Assembly (NCBI GenBank): GCA_050291245.1
Contig: JBNKJP010000022.1
Coordinates: forward strand, 62,001 to 126,000
DNA from: Thiodiazotropha sp050291245
Lineage (GTDB): Bacteria; Pseudomonadota; Gammaproteobacteria; Chromatiales; Chromatiaceae
Direction: 5' to 3'
Length of the DNA stretch: 64,000 nucleotides
Part shown: positions 32,471 to 41,447 of the stretch, piece after piece
Numbering within the stretch: the stretch's first letter is position 1
Layout of the letters: each line of letters begins with the position of its first letter
Program-made: the position numbers and the translations under genes
The notes under the pieces: model-generated
The model's input: the letters and a program-made list of their open reading frames with translations, nothing else
Databases searched by the model: none
Told to the model about the DNA's origin: nothing

Positions 32471-33250
32471 ATGCTGGAGATCACTGGGCTTCCCGCTTTT
32501 GATGACAACTACATCTGGGTGATGCGGAATCCTGGTTCTTCCGGGGCGGTTGTGGTGGATCCGGGGGACGAAACGCCGGTATTGGAATGGCTTCAGGCCA
32601 GCGCATCTCAACTCAACGCCGTATTGCTCACCCATCACCATTATGATCATGTCGGTGGTGTGCCGGAGCTGGCTCAGGCATTCCCCGGCCTGAAGGTGTA
32701 TGGTCCGGCGAATCAGAAGATCCGTGGACTGACCCATCCGTTACACGAGGGCGAGCGGCCGCGAATACCCGGCCTCGACGCGGAACTTCAGGTGTTTGAA
32801 GTACCCGGCCACACCGCGGATCACATCGCCTATTACGGGGAAGGGGTGCTGTTTTGTGGCGACACCCTGTTTGCCGGTGGGTGCGGCCGGGTGTTTGATG
32901 GCAGTTTCCAGCAGTTGTCCGATTCCCTGCGGCGTATCGCCGAGCTACCCTCCGACACCCGGATCTATTGCGCCCATGAATATACCCTGGACAATCTCGG
33001 ATTCGCCCAGTGGGTAGAACCAGAGAATCCGATGATCGAGCAGCGCCTGATCGAGGCGCGGGCGCGACGTGATGCGGGTCTGCCCACTGTACCGTCGCAA
33101 CTTGAGACAGAGCGGGAGACCAACCCCTTTCTGCGCACCCGGATTGCGGAGGTAGTGGCCATCGCGGAGGCGAAGACCGGGCACAAGCTCGCGGACCCGT
33201 CCGCTGTGTTCACCGCCTTGCGCCAGTGGAAAGACCGGGAATACGACTGA
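32471..33250 (+). CDS. gloB: Hydroxyacylglutathione hydrolase (glyoxalase II)
   Basis: 259 residues from the ATG at 32471. Metallo-beta-lactamase fold with the dinuclear metal motif LLTHHHYDHVGG, GHTADHIAYY, GDTLFAGGCGRVFDG and CAHEYTLDNLGFA, followed by the glutathione-binding C-terminus (PSQLETERETNPFLR). It hydrolyses S-D-lactoylglutathione in methylglyoxal detoxification. Five base pairs after the dxs stop, so very likely co-transcribed. The C-terminal KDREYD region has the usual length. Confidence 0.95.
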   Translation: MLEITGLPAFDDNYIWVMRNPGSSGAVVVDPGDETPVLEWLQASASQLNAVLLTHHHYDHVGGVPELAQAFPGLKVYGPANQKIRGLTHPLHEGERPRIPGLDAELQVFEVPGHTADHIAYYGEGVLFCGDTLFAGGCGRVFDGSFQQLSDSLRRIAELPSDTRIYCAHEYTLDNLGFAQWVEPENPMIEQRLIEARARRDAGLPTVPSQLETERETNPFLRTRIAEVVAIAEAKTGHKLADPSAVFTALRQWKDREYD

Positions 33251-33295
33251 CCCATTGTCCGGGGCGCCATTGCTCCACTCGGGTTGAATGACCTC

Positions 33296-33318
33296 GTTCC
33301 CACGCTCTGCGTGGGAAC
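33296..33318. repeat. Single REP palindrome C
   Basis: GTTCCCACGC-TCT-GCGTGGGAAC, perfect 10-bp stem, 46 bp after gloB. It may terminate dxs-gloB. Confidence 0.8.
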
Positions 33319-33378
33319 GCATAGGCCATTCGGTTCAGGGCACGAGTGGCCCCGGGGTTTGCAGGGACCCGGCTTGAA

Positions 33379-34338
33379 TCACTCCTCCGCCATGCAGATC
33401 TTCTTCCCCCCCACGGCTCGCATGGTACGGTAGAACAGGAAGGTCACGACCAGGGTCAGGAGCGTCAGCAACACCCACCCCAGCGCGGCAAATCCGGGAT
33501 TTGATGTCTTTTCGAACATCAACAGGGTAGCGATGGTAATGGCCGCCAGGGGGAAGGAGTAGGCCCACCAGGAGAGAAAGAACTGCAGCCGGGAGAAACG
33601 CAACACCATGGTAAACAGCAGCAGGGTCAGGAACAGGCCGCTGTAGTAGAGGACATGGGCGAAGTTGTCGATGCCGCCGTTGAGTTTTACATATGAGATG
33701 AATCCAACCGCCGGAGGTGCGATAAGAATGAAGAAGGTGGGCATCAGCCGATCGGGCAGCGGATTATGGAACAGCACCCGATAGATGATGATGGTGAACA
33801 ACACCAGCCAGAAGATGATCCCGATACTGAAGAAAAACCAGGAGATCTCATAGTAACCATGGGACGTCCCGGCCACCGGAACCAGCACATTGCCCACCAC
33901 CGGTATGAACCAGGCCGGGTTGATGTGGTGAACCTCGAACTTATCGTGGTGAATCCAGATGTTCATGACATACAGGGTGAAACCCAGGTGCAGGGAACTG
34001 CCGATCATCCACAGGATCCGGGAGGCCTGGGGCAGGGTATGCAGCATGGTGATGGATAACAGAATCAGGCTGATCGAAACCGCCGGAAAAAAGTTGAGTT
34101 TCACCGGATGGTTCAACTCCTTGACCACCTCGCCCGGGTAGCGCAGCAGCTTCAGCAGGTAGGTGATCGTCAGAATGGTGAATACCAGGGCAGTGAATGG
34201 GAGGAGGGCAAGGTCCAGGCGAAACGGCAGATGGAAGCCGATCTGGGCCTTCTCCCAGGCAATGCAGAGGCCGGCCAATCCCATGACCATGGCAAAAAAC
34301 GAAATAGGGAAATAGGGGAGACGAGAATTCTGGTTCAT
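33379..34338 (-). CDS. SLAC1/TDT (TehA-like) anion channel or transporter
   Basis: 319 residues from the ATG at 34338 with about ten predicted transmembrane helices (for example LALLPFTALVFTILTITYLL, WFFFSIGIIFWLVLFTIII, LGWVLLTLLTLVVTFLFY). The N-terminal YFPISFFAMVMGLAGLCIAW and the central PAWFIPVVGNVLVPVAG are typical of the tellurite-resistance/dicarboxylate and SLAC1 channel family, which conducts small anions or exports sulfite, dicarboxylates or similar substrates. In a sulfur oxidiser sulfite or bicarbonate-related ions are plausible, but the substrate cannot be told from sequence. Stands alone, convergent with gloB. Confidence 0.85.
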   Translation of the reverse strand: MNQNSRLPYFPISFFAMVMGLAGLCIAWEKAQIGFHLPFRLDLALLPFTALVFTILTITYLLKLLRYPGEVVKELNHPVKLNFFPAVSISLILLSITMLHTLPQASRILWMIGSSLHLGFTLYVMNIWIHHDKFEVHHINPAWFIPVVGNVLVPVAGTSHGYYEISWFFFSIGIIFWLVLFTIIIYRVLFHNPLPDRLMPTFFILIAPPAVGFISYVKLNGGIDNFAHVLYYSGLFLTLLLFTMVLRFSRLQFFLSWWAYSFPLAAITIATLLMFEKTSNPGFAALGWVLLTLLTLVVTFLFYRTMRAVGGKKICMAEE

Positions 34339-34559
34339 TGTGATACCCAACGCCTATCAAAAAGCAAATCTTGAGTGAAATAGTATGTTAAGGATTTGCG
34401 GGTAACATTGAAAATTCGCAAATGAGGGGTCTGGATAAGCGATTGATTTGAAAGCTGTGTCCATGCGTGTTTTGGGGTAATCAATCCGCAATATAATGGA
34501 TGTACCGTTTACGAATCAAAGGATGGCATCCAGGAATATCGTACCGTTCAGCCTTCTGG

Positions 34560-34579
34560 ATCCCGGCATACGCCGGGAT
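34560..34579. repeat. REP family 2 palindrome
   Basis: ATCCCGGCAT and the inverted CGCCGGGAT close a short palindrome in the gap between the anion channel and cbbP genes. Related units lie at 41623-41642 and 57985-58004. Confidence 0.7.
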
Positions 34580-34621
34580 GACGGGGTTCACTAGTATAGG
34601 ACACTACACTTGCCGTTTTCA

Positions 34622-34654
34622 GCAACAAAAAAGCCGCCCGGCAGGGGGCGGCTT
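34622..34654 (-). terminator. Rho-independent terminator of cbbP
   Basis: On the minus strand AAGCCGCCC (34654-34646) and GGGCGGCTT (34639-34631) form a 9-bp stem with a CCTGCC loop and end in TTTTGTTG. It is 38 bp after the cbbP stop codon. Confidence 0.85.
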
Positions 34655-34692
34655 GTCATACCCTGGGTCCGAGTGTCCGGACACAAGGACGA

Positions 34693-35565
34693 TCAGACGT
34701 TGCGTGCGTCCATCATGCGTTCGATGATGGGCTGCAGGATGATCTCCATGGAGAATCCCATCTTGCCACCGGGAACTACGATGGAATTGCGCCGGGACAT
34801 GAACGATCCGTCAATCATCGACAACAGATAGGGAAAATCGATATCGAATTTTTTCGGATCGCTGAAACGAATGACCACGAAACTCTCATCGGGGGTGGGG
34901 ATATCACGGGCGATGAACGGGTTCGAGGTATCCACGGTCGGTACGCGCTGGAAGTTGATGTCGGTGCGCGAGAACTGTGGTGTGATGTGATTGATGTAGT
35001 CGGGCATGCGCCGCATGATGGTGTCGACGATGGCCTCTTCGCTGTAGCCGCGCTCGGCGTTGTCGCGGAAGATCTTCTGAATCCATTCCAGGTTCACGAT
35101 CGGCACCACGCCAACACCCAGATCCACATATTTGGCCACGTCCGTGTCCCCATTGACCACCATGCCGTGCAGGCCTTCGTAGAACAACAGGTCGGTGCCT
35201 TCCTCGATCTTCTCCCAGGGGGTGAACTCACCCGGTTTCTGATCACAACCCAGACGGGTGTTGTGTTCCTCGGCTTCCTCGGGGCTGTGCAGGTAGTAAC
35301 GCTTGTCACCGCCGCCGGTTTCCCCGTAGGTCTTGAACAGTTCGGCAATCTTGTCGAAATGGTTGGCGTCCGGGCCGAAGTGGCTCATACCCTCGGAAAC
35401 CTTTTCGCGCATCTCCACTCGTGTGAAGCGGTGAAAGCTGTCGCCTTCGACGACCGCCGGTCTGATCCCGTCACGATAGAAAATGTGTTCGAATGCGCGC
35501 TTGACCGTGGTCGTACCGGCGCCTGACGAGCCGGTTACGGCAACCACAGGATGCTTTTTAGACAT
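34693..35565 (-). CDS. cbbP: Phosphoribulokinase
   Basis: 290 residues, the length of proteobacterial class I enzymes. It phosphorylates ribulose-5-phosphate to the RuBisCO substrate, the second enzyme unique to the Calvin cycle. P-loop GSSGAGTTTVKRAF (residues 12-25), VVEGDSFHRFTR with substrate-binding residues, FGPDANHFD, Walker B-like LLFYEGLHGM and the C-terminal FVVIRFSDPKKFDIDFPYLL. A GGGAGAAG ribosome site precedes the ATG, and a strong terminator follows. Encoded alone, 12 kb from cbbLS. TTATGC near 35596, about 30 bp upstream, matches half of the putative cbb operator, a weak hint of CbbR control. Confidence 0.97.
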   Translation of the reverse strand: MSKKHPVVAVTGSSGAGTTTVKRAFEHIFYRDGIRPAVVEGDSFHRFTRVEMREKVSEGMSHFGPDANHFDKIAELFKTYGETGGGDKRYYLHSPEEAEEHNTRLGCDQKPGEFTPWEKIEEGTDLLFYEGLHGMVVNGDTDVAKYVDLGVGVVPIVNLEWIQKIFRDNAERGYSEEAIVDTIMRRMPDYINHITPQFSRTDINFQRVPTVDTSNPFIARDIPTPDESFVVIRFSDPKKFDIDFPYLLSMIDGSFMSRRNSIVVPGGKMGFSMEIILQPIIERMMDARNV

Positions 35566-35844
35566 AGACTTCTCCCAATTCTCAGACTTGTATTGTTATG
35601 CTGCGGTAACCCGGTTCGAGGCCGTGGATATAGCCTGTCCAGCAGGTCGCCGGAAAAAATTGGTGCCAACTATACCACGGCAATCGGCCAATGACAGTGC
35701 GTCAAAATCGGCGATATGACACCCAACGGTCGGTAAAACCGGGAATCAAGCAGGGAAAATCTCCCGGAGAGCTTTTCGATACACCGTGGCCACTGCCCTA
35801 AATTACTGATATCAATAGTGAATATTGATTTTTTTTGGGTTTGC
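35566..35844. other. Intergenic region between cbbP and nhaD copy 1
   Basis: 279 bp containing the cbbP leader and promoter zone. I see no gene, RNA or repeat in it beyond the half operator noted for cbbP. Confidence 0.4.
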
Positions 35845-37287
35845 TCAAAACAGGGCGCTGTTCAGCCACAGATGGGTTAATACGGCGACAAAATAGCCCA
35901 GGGCAATCACCGGGGTCCAGCGCAGATGGCTGAAAAATGTGTATTTGCCTTTCGCCTGCCCCATCAGCGCGACACCCGCCGCGGAACCGATGGAGAGCAG
36001 GCTGCCACCGATGCCGGTGGTGAGGGTGATCAGAAGCCATTGGCCCAGGGGCATATCCGGGGCCATGCTGAGTACTATGGACATGGTCGGAATGTTTTCC
36101 AATACCGCGGAGAGCAGACCGATGGAGACATTGGTGGCCGTGGCGCCCGACTGTACATACAGCAACTCGGAGAGAATGGTCAGATAGCCCAGGTAGCCGA
36201 TACCCCCCACCGCAAGGATGACTCCGCAGAGGAACAGCAGGGTATCCCACTCCGCCCGAGCGACACGCAGGAACACGTCAAAGGGCTGGCGATTCTCCAC
36301 CACTACGGAGAAATCCGGGGTCTCCGATGTCACCACGGTTTCCGGGCCGGGTTCATGGGTCTTCTTCAGGTAGTAGCCGAAGAACTGCAGATAGGACAGA
36401 CCGGTCATCATTCCGATGGTCGACGGCAGTCCAAACTGCCCCTGGAAGACCACCGCGGTGACGATCGTCAGCAGGAACAACCCCATCACCCGCTTCGACC
36501 CGCGACCCATGTGAATCTGCTCCTGGGGCAGGCTCAAACGTCCCTGGTGAAGTGTCAGGCTCATCAGAAACGCCGGGATCAGGTAACTGACCAGGGATGG
36601 GATGAACAGGTGAAAGAAGGAGAAGAAGGTCACAGGTCCCGTGCGGGTGTCGATGGCCTGCTGCCAGACCATCAGAGTGGTGATATCACCGAACGGGCTG
36701 TAGGCGCCACCCGCATTGGCGGCCAGCACGATGTTGACACAGGCCAGTGAGACAAAGCGGGGGTTGTCCCGTCCCAGATTAAGCACCACCGCACCCATCA
36801 GCAGGCCGGTGGACAGGTTGTCGAGAAAGGGGGACAGCAGAAAGGTTACAAAACCCGTCGTCCAGAACAGGTGGCGATAGGTATAGCGTCGGTGCGCCAC
36901 CCAGGTCCTCAGGGCCAGGAACACCCGCCGCTCCGAGAGGGCGTTGATGTAGGTCATGACCACCAGGATGAACAGCATCAGTTCCGCATACTGCAACAGG
37001 CTGTGGCGCAGTGCCGTTTCCGCCTCCAGGCCACCCAGGTGGAAGTGATGAGCGTATCCGCCGATCAGCCCCCAGATGATGCCGGCCGCCAGCAGCATGG
37101 GTTTGGATTTTGGCAGATCGATGAACTCTTCGACACTGACCGCTACCAGGGCGATGATGAACACGGCAAGACTCAGCAGACCCACCCAGTGGTTGCTGAT
37201 GCTGTATCCGCTCGCGGACATGTGAATCGCCCATGCCGTCCCGGGGATCAGTATCATCAGTGCCACTGTGGGGATTCGTTTGAGCAT
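35845..37287 (-). CDS. nhaD: NhaD-type Na+/H+ antiporter, copy 1
   Basis: 480 residues with about twelve transmembrane segments and a possible signal peptide (ALMILIPGTAWA), as known for NhaD of halophilic and sulfur-oxidising bacteria. Conserved stretches: SVEEFIDLPKSKPMLLAAGIIWGLIG, NLSTGLLMGAVVLNLG, NAGGAYSPFGDITTLMVWQ, ENIPTMSIVLSM and GGSLLSIGSAAGVALMGQAKGKY. It exchanges Na+ or Li+ for protons at the inner membrane. A second NhaD is encoded 1.7 kb upstream on the same strand, with an IS element between them. The residues around the ion site are intact in both. Confidence 0.92.
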   Translation of the reverse strand: MLKRIPTVALMILIPGTAWAIHMSASGYSISNHWVGLLSLAVFIIALVAVSVEEFIDLPKSKPMLLAAGIIWGLIGGYAHHFHLGGLEAETALRHSLLQYAELMLFILVVMTYINALSERRVFLALRTWVAHRRYTYRHLFWTTGFVTFLLSPFLDNLSTGLLMGAVVLNLGRDNPRFVSLACVNIVLAANAGGAYSPFGDITTLMVWQQAIDTRTGPVTFFSFFHLFIPSLVSYLIPAFLMSLTLHQGRLSLPQEQIHMGRGSKRVMGLFLLTIVTAVVFQGQFGLPSTIGMMTGLSYLQFFGYYLKKTHEPGPETVVTSETPDFSVVVENRQPFDVFLRVARAEWDTLLFLCGVILAVGGIGYLGYLTILSELLYVQSGATATNVSIGLLSAVLENIPTMSIVLSMAPDMPLGQWLLITLTTGIGGSLLSIGSAAGVALMGQAKGKYTFFSHLRWTPVIALGYFVAVLTHLWLNSALF

Positions 37288-37568
37288 GACAACGGGTGTT
37301 TGGCGGGGAACCTCAGACGGGTATTACTAGGGATCCGTTACGGCTTGGTGCTATAGCCTATCCCAAATGACATGAACCTGTCAGGTATATTTACCCGGCG
37401 ACCCAATAGGTTAGGTACAGAGCTTCAAGCCTGCCCTTGATCAACTTGTGGTTCGCAGGCAAGGGTTGCCCCCTTGTCAAGAGCCGCAACACCGAGCAAG
37501 GCAGGCTTGAAACCCCTAACCGATTGCTTTCCCACGCTCCGGGTGGGAACGCAGACCGGGGGAACGTA
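37288..37568. other. Gap between nhaD copy 1 and the IS element
   Basis: Holds the nhaD copy 1 leader and an imperfect REP unit (37526-37550, GCTTTCCCACGC-TCC-GGGTGGGAAC). The IS end begins 18 bp after this unit. Confidence 0.5.
37526..37550. repeat. REP palindrome D beside the IS
   Basis: CTTTCCCACGCTCCGGGTGG followed by GAAC; stem with mismatches relative to the family consensus. It continues GCAGACC as the doublets do, then runs into the IS end. Confidence 0.65.
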
Positions 37569-37836
37569 TATGGACTCCTCCTTGTATAGCAACCTTTTTC
37601 TGCTGGCTGGTAGAAATAAAGCAAGTTCACGTATATCCGGTCTTTACAATGGGGAGCTACCCCTGACCTCAATGGCGTCATTCACCATGACCAGGCTCCT
37701 TATCGAGAGGGTGGCTTATTCTGCCGTCGTTCCCATCAGGTTTTGCCTGGCGTGCCTGTGTTCTACACCTTATCCATCACTTTCGATTGCTCATACTTGG
37801 CTTACAAACGTGCTTTTGTACTCATCAATACCTTGC
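37569..37836 (-). ncRNA. Candidate IS1111 guide RNA (seekRNA/bridge RNA) region
   Basis: The 268 bp between the transposase stop and the IS end contains no gene. In IS1111-type elements this 3' region is known to encode a structured RNA that pairs with donor and target DNA and directs the DEDD transposase. I place the RNA here by position only; I have not folded it or located its guide loops. Confidence 0.35.
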
Positions 37837-38862
37837 TTACTGAGCGACAGGGACTCGGTATTGACCCCCGCTGCTCAGAATGGCCCAGGCCATCCTGACC
37901 AGCTTGTTGGCTAAAGCAACGCTCGTGTTATTAACCGTGTGGGTACTTAACTGATTTCGGATCCAGCGACTCAGGGCATCCTGCTTGTCGCCGATGTGAC
38001 TGACCGCCGAGCGGGCCCCATGGACCAGCAGGAAGCGCAGATACTTGTCACCGCGCTTGCTGATCCCGGTGATTTTATTGGCTCCCCCGGTCCCTCGATG
38101 CCCCGGCACTAACCCGATGCTGGCACTGGCATCTCGGCCGCGCCGAAACGCCGATCCATCACCCAGCTTCGCGTATAGGGCTCCCGCTCCCAGCCAGCCA
38201 ATACCCGGCATGTGTGTGAGCTCCCGGCATTGCGGGATTTGACGGGTCCGTGCGATCAAGGACTTTGTCACCTCCTTGATCTGCTTGTCGAGGGCGATCA
38301 ACTGCTCGAGCAGATTCCTCAAGATCAGGCGCGCTACCTCGGTCAGTTCGTTCTCCGCCGATTCCAAGATCAGGGGTAGCTTCTTGCGTAACTGACTGAT
38401 CCCCTTTGAGATCTTTACCCCATATTCCATCCCCAACCCGCGGATTCGGTTTGCCAATTGGGTGTGTTGTTTCATGTAGCCTTGGCGCACTTTGTGCCAA
38501 CTGGCCAGATCTTGCTGCTCAAGCGTGCGCACCGCCACAAAGTGGCTCTCGGGTCTTTGGGCCGCCTCGTAAATGGCCCGCGCGTCGTTGGCGTCGTTTT
38601 TATTGCCCGAGCGATATTTCGCCACAATGTGGGGCGGGATCAGGTAGACCTCGTGGCCGCGCTGAAGAAAATACCGCCCCCAATGATGCGCCGAACCACA
38701 GGCTTCCATGCAGACGTTCGCTTCCGGATGCTGCCCAATGAGCTCTTTGAGCGTCTTGGCATTTACCTTGCGGTTGAATTTCTGGTTGCCGTGTTTATTG
38801 AATACAGCAATCTGAAAAACAGTTTTCGCCAGATCGATACAGATAGTGGTAGTCTTTTTCAT
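37837..38862 (-). CDS. IS110-family (DEDD) transposase
   Basis: 341 residues, complete. N-terminal RuvC-like DEDD domain: first Asp in ICIDLAKTVFQIAVF, a Glu in NVCMEACGSAHHWGR, and the pair in GNKNDANDARAIYEA. The C-terminal Transposase_20 domain has HMPGIGWLGAGALYAKLGDG, ASIGLVPGHRGTGG and ISKRGDKYLRFLLVHGARS with the catalytic-serine type region. It recombines DNA under RNA guidance. The reading frame is intact, so the element may still be active. Typical length for the family is 330-350 residues. Confidence 0.95.
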   Translation of the reverse strand: MKKTTTICIDLAKTVFQIAVFNKHGNQKFNRKVNAKTLKELIGQHPEANVCMEACGSAHHWGRYFLQRGHEVYLIPPHIVAKYRSGNKNDANDARAIYEAAQRPESHFVAVRTLEQQDLASWHKVRQGYMKQHTQLANRIRGLGMEYGVKISKGISQLRKKLPLILESAENELTEVARLILRNLLEQLIALDKQIKEVTKSLIARTRQIPQCRELTHMPGIGWLGAGALYAKLGDGSAFRRGRDASASIGLVPGHRGTGGANKITGISKRGDKYLRFLLVHGARSAVSHIGDKQDALSRWIRNQLSTHTVNNTSVALANKLVRMAWAILSSGGQYRVPVAQ

Positions 38863-38996
38863 GGTATGGGCTCCTTTGTTTGCTTGACAACTTCCCCCTC
38901 ACCAACCTTAGGGCTCGGTGGGGGAGGAGTCCATACCATTGAGGTGAGTTACTTGGAAGCTTCGTAAATGCTGCATCCTTGCCATTTCGGGGCGTA

Positions 38997-39031
38997 CCGG
39001 GACTCTGTGCCCCCGGGGCACAGGGTCCCGG
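38997..39031. terminator. Long hairpin downstream of nhaD copy 2
   Basis: CCGGGACTCTGTGCCCC pairs with the following 17 nt almost perfectly (one T:G pair), starting 12 bp after the nhaD stop. There is no T tract, so it may be an mRNA-stabilising hairpin or a rho-assisted terminator. Confidence 0.55.
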
Positions 39032-39042
39032 ATGTTCATGTC

Positions 39043-40515
39043 TCAGAACGAACTGGCGTTGACCCACAGGTGGGTCAGGATGCTCGCCGCATAACCCAGG
39101 GCGATGACCGGCGCCCACTTCAAATGACCGAAAAAGGTGTACTTGCCCCGGGCCTGGCCCATCAGCGCGACGCCCGCGGCGGAACCGATCGACAGCAGGG
39201 AGCCGCCGACCCCCGCGGTCAGGGTGACCAGCATCCACTGCCCCATGGACATGTCGGGCATCATGGTCAGGACCGCGAACATCACCGGAATGTTGTCGAC
39301 GATGGCCGACAGAAGCCCGACCGTGACATTGGCCGGGGTCGCGTTCATGGCATCGCTCAACTGCAGCGCCGCGCCCCACTGGGTGTACATCACCTCCGAG
39401 ACTACCGTGAGGTAGCCGATGAAACCCAGGCCGCCGACGCACAGCACCACGCCATAGAAGAACAGCAGGGTGTCCCATTCGGCCCGCGCCACCTTGTTAA
39501 AGACATCGAAAGAGACCATATCCCCCATCTGGCCGTCATGTTCCAGTTCAAGCAGCTCTTCGCGGCTGAGATGGGGATGGTCGCGATGATAGGTCTTCTT
39601 GAGATAGAAACCGAAGAACTGAAGATAGGCCAGGCCGGTCAGCATGCCGATCACCGGGGGCATGCCGAGAAAGTTGTGGAAACTCACCGCGGTGATGATG
39701 GTGGCGAGAAACAGGGCGATGATGCGTCGGGCGCCGCGTTTCATTTCAGCGCTTTCGCCGTCGCCGCTGGGTTGTTCGTTGGGTACCGCGAAATGCATGA
39801 TCGCAGCGGGCACCAGCCAGTTCACCAGGGAAGGCAGGAAGAGTTCGAAAAAGGTCCCGAAGTCGACGATGCCTTGGGGGGTATGGATGACTTTCTGCCA
39901 GACCATCAGGGTGGTGATGTCGCCGAATGGGCTGAACGCGCCGCCGGCGTTGGCCGCCACGACGATATTGATGCAGGCCAGGAGGACGAATTTCTGGTTG
40001 TCTCCGGCCACGGCCAGCACCACGGCGCACATCAGCAGCGCGGTGGTCAGGTTGTCGGCAACCGGTGAGATGAAGAACGCCAGCAGGCCGGTGATCCAGA
40101 ACAGCATGCGGAAGCCAAAGCCTTTGCTAACCAGCCAGGCACGCAGTTTTTCGAATACGTTGCGCTCATCCATGGCGTTGATGTAGGTCATGGCCACCAA
40201 CAGGAACAACATCAGTTCCGCATATTCCAGCAGGTTGTGGCGCACCATCTCTTCCGCGGCATGGGACATGTCGTGGGTATTGTAGTACCAGGCGATCAGG
40301 CCCCAGATGATGCCGGCGGCGAGGATCACCGGTTTGGATTTCCTCAGATGGGTGAACTCCTCCGCCATGACCAGGACATAGGCCAGGGCGAAGATGGCAA
40401 TGGCGGTGAAACCTACCCAGTGGCCGGTCAAATCCATGTGTTCTCCCGCGCCTTCGCTGGCCACGGCAAGCGTGGGAAGGAGGAGTAGGAGGAGCAAGCT
40501 GAAGGTTTTTCTCAC
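39043..40515 (-). CDS. nhaD: NhaD-type Na+/H+ antiporter, copy 2
   Basis: 490 residues from the GTG at 40515 (VRKTFSLLL), chosen because it opens a proper signal peptide (TFSLLLLLLLPTLAVA, then SEG) and removes a meaningless 42-residue extension. Twelve or so transmembrane segments. Conserved stretches: EEFTHLRKSKPVILAAGIIWGLIAWY, NAGGAFSPFGDITTLMVWQKV, VDNIPVMFAVLTM and GGSLLSIGSAAGVALMGQARGKY. Clearly homologous to copy 1 (same motifs, same order) but different enough to be an old duplication. It should exchange Na+ for protons and support pH and sodium homeostasis in a marine or brackish setting. Confidence 0.93.
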   Translation of the reverse strand: MRKTFSLLLLLLLPTLAVASEGAGEHMDLTGHWVGFTAIAIFALAYVLVMAEEFTHLRKSKPVILAAGIIWGLIAWYYNTHDMSHAAEEMVRHNLLEYAELMLFLLVAMTYINAMDERNVFEKLRAWLVSKGFGFRMLFWITGLLAFFISPVADNLTTALLMCAVVLAVAGDNQKFVLLACINIVVAANAGGAFSPFGDITTLMVWQKVIHTPQGIVDFGTFFELFLPSLVNWLVPAAIMHFAVPNEQPSGDGESAEMKRGARRIIALFLATIITAVSFHNFLGMPPVIGMLTGLAYLQFFGFYLKKTYHRDHPHLSREELLELEHDGQMGDMVSFDVFNKVARAEWDTLLFFYGVVLCVGGLGFIGYLTVVSEVMYTQWGAALQLSDAMNATPANVTVGLLSAIVDNIPVMFAVLTMMPDMSMGQWMLVTLTAGVGGSLLSIGSAAGVALMGQARGKYTFFGHLKWAPVIALGYAASILTHLWVNASSF

Positions 40516-40746
40516 GGGGTCACCCCTGTTGGTCGATTTGGTGGGTATTGATACATAATTCCGGGGGATTTTCAGGGATGAGGGATACAGGGTCAATATT
40601 TTGTGACAAATGAAATAGATAGGTCGAATGATGAAAGTCAAGTGAATTTGTCACACGAAAACTATGTGACGCGTCATCGAGGCGTAATCTTGGCCGTGGA
40701 ATACTTTGTCAGCACCACAGTCGAGCAATCGCTTTTGAGGCTGATG

Positions 40747-41385
40747 ATGAATAACAAGAACATCGATCAAAAATCCACGGGGCGGACCTATCACGAGCTG
40801 CTTCTGACCCGGAATGTCCTGTTGTCACAGCCCCACGACGAGCAAACCATGCCCTGGGATGTGGTGCGCTATGCCCAGCGCCATTCCGAGGTGACTCACT
40901 GGGAGGCGTTGTTGTGCGCCGCCTTTCTACCCAAGGCCGACAAACTGGTTGCGGTGGTGAGCCGGCGTCAGTCGGAGGGTTACAGCGGTCTGCTGCGCCA
41001 GCAGGGGTCCCTGGAATACGTGCGATTCTTCGTCGACTGGGATGATGACGCCAGACATCAGTCCAGCGGCCTGTGTCAATTCCGGGTCCGGGACGTCGAA
41101 CAGATCGGTGCGGATCAGCCGGTTCCGGCCTGTCACCTGGTCTCGGTGCCGTTTGAAGGGAAGCGTTATCTGGATGCGCGCACTCAGGGCCGGCAGCCTA
41201 AGGTACGCGCCATCCTCTCCTGGAATCAGTTGCCGGGACTCGACGGGGACTTTCGGCCGGTATTTGGCAACCGGATCGACTCTCAGATCAGTGTGGATTC
41301 AGAGCATGCCCTGTTGGCGCACTTTGAAATACCGCTGGGGCAGCCGGTGAAACCCGGCGATCAGCTACCGTGCAGGACCGCGTGA
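40747..41385 (+). CDS. Unknown protein with KVRAILSWN motif
   Basis: 212 residues from the ATG at 40747, six bases after GAGG; the frame stays open back to a GTG at 40603, but that part overlaps the nhaD control region and shows no pattern. No signal peptide or membrane helix. The region SLEYVRFFVDWDDD, the QFRVRDVEQIG strand, and PKVRAILSWNQLPG followed by FGNRIDSQISV remind me of a group of uncharacterised bacterial beta-rich proteins. I cannot name the family or a function. It is divergent from nhaD copy 2 and not in an operon. Confidence 0.7.
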   Translation: MNNKNIDQKSTGRTYHELLLTRNVLLSQPHDEQTMPWDVVRYAQRHSEVTHWEALLCAAFLPKADKLVAVVSRRQSEGYSGLLRQQGSLEYVRFFVDWDDDARHQSSGLCQFRVRDVEQIGADQPVPACHLVSVPFEGKRYLDARTQGRQPKVRAILSWNQLPGLDGDFRPVFGNRIDSQISVDSEHALLAHFEIPLGQPVKPGDQLPCRTA

Positions 41386-41447
41386 GCCGTGTCTGCACCA
41401 TGGAACCGGTTTAATGAAGCTTGAAGGGGAGTTTGGCGTCTGATTTT

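Larger units (their letters stand above)
37569..38935 (-). mobile_element. IS110-family element, IS1111 type
   Basis: A 13-bp perfect inverted repeat, TATGGACTCCTCC at 37569-37581 and its complement at 38923-38935, brackets the transposase and defines an element of about 1.37 kb. IS1111-group members, unlike typical IS110 members, have such subterminal inverted repeats and a long non-coding stretch 3' of the transposase. Both traits are present: 73 bp before the gene, 255 bp between its stop and the inner edge of the other repeat. No target duplication is expected or seen. It separates the two nhaD genes and abuts a REP unit on its left. Confidence 0.85.

Noticed and set aside
38968..40068. 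366-residue plus-strand open frame opposite nhaD copy 2
   Set aside because: Antisense shadow; His/Gln/Gly-rich composition and no ribosome site. The minus frame has NhaD motifs throughout.
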